This document shows, one piece after another, positions 14,026 through 18,993 of a stretch of 18,993 nt of DNA. The stretch covers positions 1 to 18,993 of the forward strand of contig JAWLCG010000051.1 in the NCBI GenBank assembly GCA_041687295.1, written 5' to 3'. The stretch is from JAWLCG01 sp041687295 (GTDB lineage Bacteria; Planctomycetota; Phycisphaerae; SM23-33; FEN-1343). Under the pieces are notes generated by a model. It saw only the letters and a program-made list of their open reading frames with translations. It had not been told where the DNA came from and made no database searches. The number at the start of each line of letters is the position of its first letter. The first letter of the stretch is position 1. The position numbers were made by a program, and so were the translations under genes.

Positions 14026-14086
14026 CGCTCAATACCGTCATCCAGGCCGACGAAGGGCTCGGCCGGCCTGAGGGCGGCGCAAAACA

Positions 14087-14122
14087 GGGGCGGGTCCCCC
14101 CCCATGGGAGGGGCCCGCCCCG
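14087..14122. terminator. Strong GC hairpin between convergent lepA and PEP-CTERM genes
   Basis: GGGGCGGGTCCC and GGGGCCCGCCCC form a long GC-rich stem with a short loop containing CCCATGGG. It begins about 27 nt after the PEP-CTERM stop on the minus strand and lies about 155 nt after lepA. It has no clear T-tract but is a plausible bidirectional transcription barrier. Confidence 0.5.
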
Positions 14123-14148
14123 CGTCGAGTCATGGCTGAACCCGTCAG

Positions 14149-14733
14149 TTACCGCCGACGGCGGATCAGGGCCAGTGTGCCGAGGCTCAGGACCGCCAGG
14201 GTCGTCGGCTCGGGAATGCCGACGGCCTGGCCGATGATCTGGTCGTCGCTCTGGGTGCCGAAGTCGTCCAGCTGGACTATGAACGCGAACGTGTCCATAT
14301 TGATCAGGCTGCTCGCCAGGGCCAGCTCGATGCCGTCGCCGATGCCGACGAGGTACTCGGCCGGGCTGAGGGCCACGTCGTCGAACAGCACGCGGATGAC
14401 CGTGGCATCCTCGATGACGAGCTCCACCGAGTGCTCCAGCCCATCGGCCAATGTCATGTAGACGCCCACTCGGCCAAAGACGGAACTGCTGCTGCCGGTG
14501 GTAGAGATGGGCTCAAAGGTTTCCAGGCCCATGTAGAACCAGTCGTCATCCCTGTCGAAGCCGATCTGGTAGATGTCCAGATCCTGGCTGATCTCGGGCT
14601 CATCGGCGTCGACCAGGGTGAAGAAGTAGTTGTCGCCGGCGTCCATATTGCCGTCGACCGTGATCGGGAGCGCCCAGGCCCCCGAAGCCAATACCGCCGT
14701 GACTAGCAGCGTCACGATACCGCCCTTGTGCAT
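14149..14733 (-). CDS. PEP-CTERM sorting-domain protein, exported
   Basis: This 194-residue exported protein has a Sec signal peptide (MHKGGIVTLLVTAVLASGAWA) and a C-terminal PEP-CTERM tail: PEP at 174-176, hydrophobic AVLSLGTLALI, then RRRR at the very end. Exosortase-type enzymes recognise this tail and attach or process the protein at the cell surface, generally in exopolysaccharide-producing bacteria. The middle section is acidic and opens with ITVDGNMDAGDNYFF, then DLDIYQIGFDRDDDWFYMGLET. This beta-rich start resembles carbohydrate-binding or DOMON-like beta-sandwich domains, but I cannot assign it. The ATG at 14733 has GGGAGGA 5 nt upstream; the longer frame to 14802 lacks a ribosome site. 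It is divergent from the heparinase-like gene. No exosortase gene is in this window. Confidence 0.88.
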   Translation of the reverse strand: MHKGGIVTLLVTAVLASGAWALPITVDGNMDAGDNYFFTLVDADEPEISQDLDIYQIGFDRDDDWFYMGLETFEPISTTGSSSSVFGRVGVYMTLADGLEHSVELVIEDATVIRVLFDDVALSPAEYLVGIGDGIELALASSLINMDTFAFIVQLDDFGTQSDDQIIGQAVGIPEPTTLAVLSLGTLALIRRRR

Positions 14734-14815
14734 AGCGTCCTCCCGTTGTGAAAAAGGTGTTCCCAATCCGGTGGCCGGCGGTGGCAAGAAAGGCCACTCC
14801 ACCGCCCCATGCTTT

Positions 14816-14844
14816 CATATTCGCCCCCGAATCGGCCGGGTCAA
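14816..14844 (-). promoter_or_regulatory. Candidate promoter of the PEP-CTERM gene
   Basis: On the minus strand, TTGACC (14844-14839), 17 nt, then AATATG (14821-14816), about 83 nt before the start codon, within the 235-bp divergent intergenic region. Confidence 0.4.
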
Positions 14845-14968
14845 GATCGGGTGGGGGTTTTTCTGTCCCCCTCTGGGAACTCTGCGGAAGGGCCACTACC
14901 TGCAGGCGGCCCGGTGGTTCAACTACTGAGCTTCGGGCGGGGCCCGATGGCTCCATAAGGAGCGTAGG

Positions 14969-16900
14969 GTGAATGAACGGATTGCAGTGGCAGTGCGGCG
15001 GTGGGTGGCGGTCCCGGCGATGCTGGGGGCGGTCATGATGGGCCTGTCGGCGGGCGAGGCCCGTGGGGCGGACAGGCCGGGGCATCCGCGGCTGTTTTTC
15101 ACGGCCGAGGAGCTGCCGGCGCTGCGGGCGAAGCTGGCGACCGAGCCGTTCGCCTCGCGGTGGGAGGTCTTCCTGGAACTGGCCGAGCGGGACCTGCACG
15201 CCCGCCTGCCGGAGATCCGCAACGGCCGACTGCGGCGCGGGGCGCGCGACGCGATCGGCCATGCGGGGATCGCCGCCTTCGCCTACGCCATCACGGGCGA
15301 CGAGCGGTTCGGCGAGCGGGCCAAGGCCGAGGCCCTTGGGCTGGTCGAGGCGTCAGGCTGGCCCGGCCCGAGCCGACTGGGACAGGCGGTGCTTGAGACT
15401 GGCGAGGCGGCCACCGCCTGCGCGCTGGTGTACGACTGGTGCTACGATCTGCTGAGCGAGGCCGAGCGCGACACGCTCCGCGAGGGCATGCTCCGCCTGG
15501 CCGTCGAGCCGTACCTGGCGTCGCTGGCCAAGGACGACTGGTGGGTGGGCAACTACATCACCAACTGGAACGGCGTGGTGCACGGCGGCTGCGGGCTGGC
15601 GGCGCTGGTGCTGGAGGACGAATCGCCCCGGGCGGCCGAGGCGGCCCGGGCGGCGTGGGACCACCTCCAGCGGTTCCTGCGGGAGGTCAACCACGTCGAC
15701 GGCGGGGGCGATGAGGGGATGTCGTACCACATCTACGGCAACCTGTTCGCCCACCGCTTCGCCACGGCCTGGACGCACCTGCGGGGCGACGACGGGGGCC
15801 TGTACGCCGAGTTGGCCGATCGGCTGGCGGGGTACTGGTCGGTCTACATGCTGGCGCCGGACGGCGATTTCGCCAACTTCAACGCCAACAACGAGTCCGA
15901 GTTAGGCCGCTGGCCCCGCGGCGCCGAGAGCGGGCCCAACGCGGGCCTCTGCGCCCTCTACGAGTCGGCTGTGCCCGGCGGCGATGCACTGCTGCTGTGG
16001 GGCGCCGACAACGGCGGCACGCGGTTCTACTGGCGCCGGGCCGACCCGTTCTGGTTCCTCTGGCGGCGGCAGGCGCCCCCCGCCGGCGACAAGCCCCCCC
16101 TGCAGGAGGCAGTGCTGTTCCGCGGCTCGGGCCAGGCGATCTGGCAGAGCGGCGGGCTGTGGTTCGCCCTCAACGGCGGCTGGACCAGCCCCCAGTCCCA
16201 CCGCCACTACGACCTGGGCAGCTTCATCCTGCTGGCCCAGGGCGAACGGCTCGCCCGCGACTGGGGTCGCGAGACCAACCTCACCGCCGACCACTCCACC
16301 CTCCTCGTCGACGGGCAGGGCCAGGAGAACAACTCCCGCGGACGGTTCCTCCGCTTTGGCAGCGGCGAGGGCTTCCGCTACCTCGCCTGCGACCTGACCA
16401 ACGCCTACCGCAAGAGCCTCCGCCGATTCGTGCGGCACGTGGTGCTGGTGCGGGGGCAGTACCTGGTCATCCTGGACGACCTGGAGGCCCTGGCGCCGGC
16501 CGACTTCGAGTGGCGCCTGCAGAGCGGGGCCGATCTCGCCCTCGACCCCGATGCCCGGGCCGCCTGGGCGCGGGGGCGCCGCCAGTCCCTTCGCGTGCTG
16601 GCCGTCGGGCCCGCCGATGCCACGCTCAGCACGGGCCGGCGGTGGCTGGCCCTTCGACCCGACGGGCAGCGGCTGCGAGAGACGCTCGTGACGGTCCTCT
16701 GGCCCATGGCCAACGACGCCCCGCTCGACGTCCGGGCCCACTTCGCCGACGGCACGCTCCGCATCACCGCCGGCGACAGCGAAGACATCCTGGAGTTCAC
16801 CCCGGGCCCGGCAGGCTGGCAACTGCACACCGTCAACGGCGCCGACGCCTCGGCCATCCCCGACGGCAGCGAACGCTCCCTGGTGCCCTTCCGCCCGTAA
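14969..16900 (+). CDS. Secreted heparinase II/III-like polysaccharide lyase
   Basis: This 643-residue protein has a signal peptide (positive VRRWVAVPAMLGAVMMGLSA, cleavage near EARG-AD). The mature N-terminus HPRLFFTAEELPALRAKL is typical of heparinase/alginate-lyase-type alpha-toroid domains. WVGNYITNWNGVVHGGCGLAAL (from residue 191) matches the family's NNWN...GG helix, and GDEGMSYHIYGN supplies the Tyr region. The C-terminal beta-sheet domain has SPQSHRHYDLGSFILLAQGERLARDWG near residue 408, the family's catalytic His region. It should cleave uronate-containing polysaccharides by beta-elimination outside the cytoplasm; the substrate is unresolved. The start is GTG at 14969, backed by AAGGAG six bases upstream; an ATG at 14973 is out of frame. 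It is divergent from the PEP-CTERM gene, and a GC hairpin follows it. Confidence 0.88.
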   Translation: MNERIAVAVRRWVAVPAMLGAVMMGLSAGEARGADRPGHPRLFFTAEELPALRAKLATEPFASRWEVFLELAERDLHARLPEIRNGRLRRGARDAIGHAGIAAFAYAITGDERFGERAKAEALGLVEASGWPGPSRLGQAVLETGEAATACALVYDWCYDLLSEAERDTLREGMLRLAVEPYLASLAKDDWWVGNYITNWNGVVHGGCGLAALVLEDESPRAAEAARAAWDHLQRFLREVNHVDGGGDEGMSYHIYGNLFAHRFATAWTHLRGDDGGLYAELADRLAGYWSVYMLAPDGDFANFNANNESELGRWPRGAESGPNAGLCALYESAVPGGDALLLWGADNGGTRFYWRRADPFWFLWRRQAPPAGDKPPLQEAVLFRGSGQAIWQSGGLWFALNGGWTSPQSHRHYDLGSFILLAQGERLARDWGRETNLTADHSTLLVDGQGQENNSRGRFLRFGSGEGFRYLACDLTNAYRKSLRRFVRHVVLVRGQYLVILDDLEALAPADFEWRLQSGADLALDPDARAAWARGRRQSLRVLAVGPADATLSTGRRWLALRPDGQRLRETLVTVLWPMANDAPLDVRAHFADGTLRITAGDSEDILEFTPGPAGWQLHTVNGADASAIPDGSERSLVPFRP

Positions 16901-16910
16901 CGGTCTTTAT

Positions 16911-16926
16911 CGCCCCGTCAGGGGCG
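16911..16926 (+). terminator. Hairpin after the heparinase-like gene
   Basis: CGCCCC and GGGGCG make a perfect 6-bp stem with loop GTCA, ten bases after the stop codon. Only a few scattered T bases follow, so it is a moderate terminator candidate. Confidence 0.4.
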
Positions 16927-16979
16927 TCTGATCGTCAGTCGTACCGGCCAATGGACAGCCCAGGGCCCGGGCGCAATAT

Positions 16980-17056
16980 GGAGTGCGGCGGCCTTGACGC
17001 CGCTTTGGCTGGCTCTGTCGAATGCGAGCCAAAGCGGCGATGACTCGCCGCACTCC
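16980..17056. repeat. Nested palindrome E (GGAGTGCGGCG arms)
   Basis: The outer arms GGAGTGCGGCG (16980-16990) and CGCCGCACTCC (17046-17056) are perfect. The inner arms CGCCGCTTTGGCT (16998-17010) and AGCCAAAGCGGCG (17027-17039) form a perfect 13-bp stem around a 16-nt loop. It resembles dispersed REP-like repeats known from planctomycete and verrucomicrobial genomes, from memory only. It occupies the first part of the 429-bp gene-free stretch 16901-17329. Confidence 0.8.
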
Positions 17057-17125
17057 AAAGTGCCGGTCCACCTATCACGGCCGGGCACCCAGGGAGCACT
17101 CCGGGATGTAGGGACGCATGGGGGT

Positions 17126-17220
17126 CACAGATTACACAGATAAACGGCGATGGCACAGATGGAAGAAGAAGCAGAAAGATCCTCCATCTGTGTAATCGGC
17201 CGTTATCTGTGTAATCTGTG
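17126..17220. repeat. Palindrome F (CACAGATTACACAGAT arms)
   Basis: The arms at 17126-17163 and 17183-17220 are 38 bp each and nearly complementary, with the first 18 bp perfect and only a few mismatches further in. A purine-rich 19-nt loop separates them. CACAGAT and ATCTGTG units recur inside each arm. The sequence is AT-richer than all its surroundings, which suggests acquisition from elsewhere. It has no coding sense and is probably a dispersed repeat or MITE-like relic. Confidence 0.8.
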
Positions 17221-17270
17221 TCAATCGTGTCTCCCTCTGGGGCCGACGCCAGGGAGAAGGGCAAAGACGT

Positions 17271-17289
17271 GGCTACGAACGCCGTAGCC
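17271..17289 (-). terminator. Hairpin downstream of the CstA gene
   Basis: GGCTACG (17271-17277) pairs with CGTAGCC (17283-17289) around a 5-nt loop, about 40 nt beyond the CstA stop. On the minus strand, ACGTCTTTGCCC follows, a weak T-run. It is a possible intrinsic terminator. Confidence 0.35.
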
Positions 17290-17329
17290 GTGGCACCCCG
17301 CCGGCCAATGTAGACTGGGCGGTCTACTA

Positions 17330-18993
<1,664 letters not shown>

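Noticed and set aside
13971..14105. 44-codon minus-strand frame ending ALIRRRREAAGVPILPA
   Set aside because: No ribosome binding site, its start lies in a hairpin, and it has no recognisable domain. Kept only as a possible PEP-CTERM relic in the findings.
16980..17220. Possible CRISPR array or tRNA cluster, because of repeated stems
   Set aside because: The repeats are inverted, not regularly spaced direct repeats, and no cloverleaf with tRNA T-loop GTTCRA fits.

Overview
The window is about 19 kb of very GC-rich bacterial chromosome. It has strong GC bias at third codon positions, which produces long antisense shadow frames. The gene mix points to a member of the Planctomycetota, perhaps a Phycisphaerae-like lineage: an FGly-type sulfatase, a heparinase II/III-like lyase, a PEP-CTERM protein, a VIT-VWA protein, a DUF2254 membrane protein, a planctomycete-style REP-associated (RAYT-like) transposase and abundant palindromic intergenic repeats. 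The assignment is inferred from gene content; there is no rRNA in the window.

Layout. (1) 1-2723: the 3' end of a sugar isomerase/epimerase-like TIM barrel (+), facing a sulfatase (-) and a cyclase/kynurenine-formamidase-like enzyme (-). (2) 2853-4667: a plus-strand group with a YbaK-type editing domain protein, hypoxanthine phosphoribosyltransferase and a PH-domain membrane protein, the last two coupled by an ATGA overlap. (3) 4668-4984: a gene-free block filled by two large nested palindromes. (4) 4985-7903: a DUF2254 membrane protein (-), then a divergent metallo-beta-lactamase/double-rhodanese protein (+). (5) 7977-11218: a secreted VIT-VWA protein (-) and an alpha/beta-hydrolase esterase (-). 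(6) 11297-11971: a RAYT-like transposase gene (-) bracketed by two mirror-image hairpin repeats. (7) 12133-13932: lepA (+). (8) 14149-16900: a PEP-CTERM protein (-) divergent from a secreted heparinase-like protein (+). (9) 16901-17329: a gene-free block with two more palindromic repeats. (10) 17330-18993: the 3' part of a cstA-family carbon starvation transporter (-), running off the window.

How the genes fit together. Sulfatase, heparinase-like lyase, esterase and sugar isomerase suggest use of sulfated or uronate-rich polysaccharides. PEP-CTERM and VIT-VWA proteins fit an elaborate cell surface. CstA takes up pyruvate or peptides. LepA, HPRT and the YbaK-like protein are housekeeping functions. 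These links are inferred from content; the genes are mostly in separate transcription units.

The most unusual aspect is between the genes. Several different families of REP-like palindromes occupy nearly every intergenic gap. One family flanks the RAYT-like gene in opposite orientation and carries a compensatory base-pair change, which makes it the best candidate substrate of that protein. Recurrent promoter-like motifs (GTANNAT -10 boxes, several with a -35 at 16-18 nt) are visible. One of them overlaps the only upstream ATG of hpt, leaving the true hpt start open.
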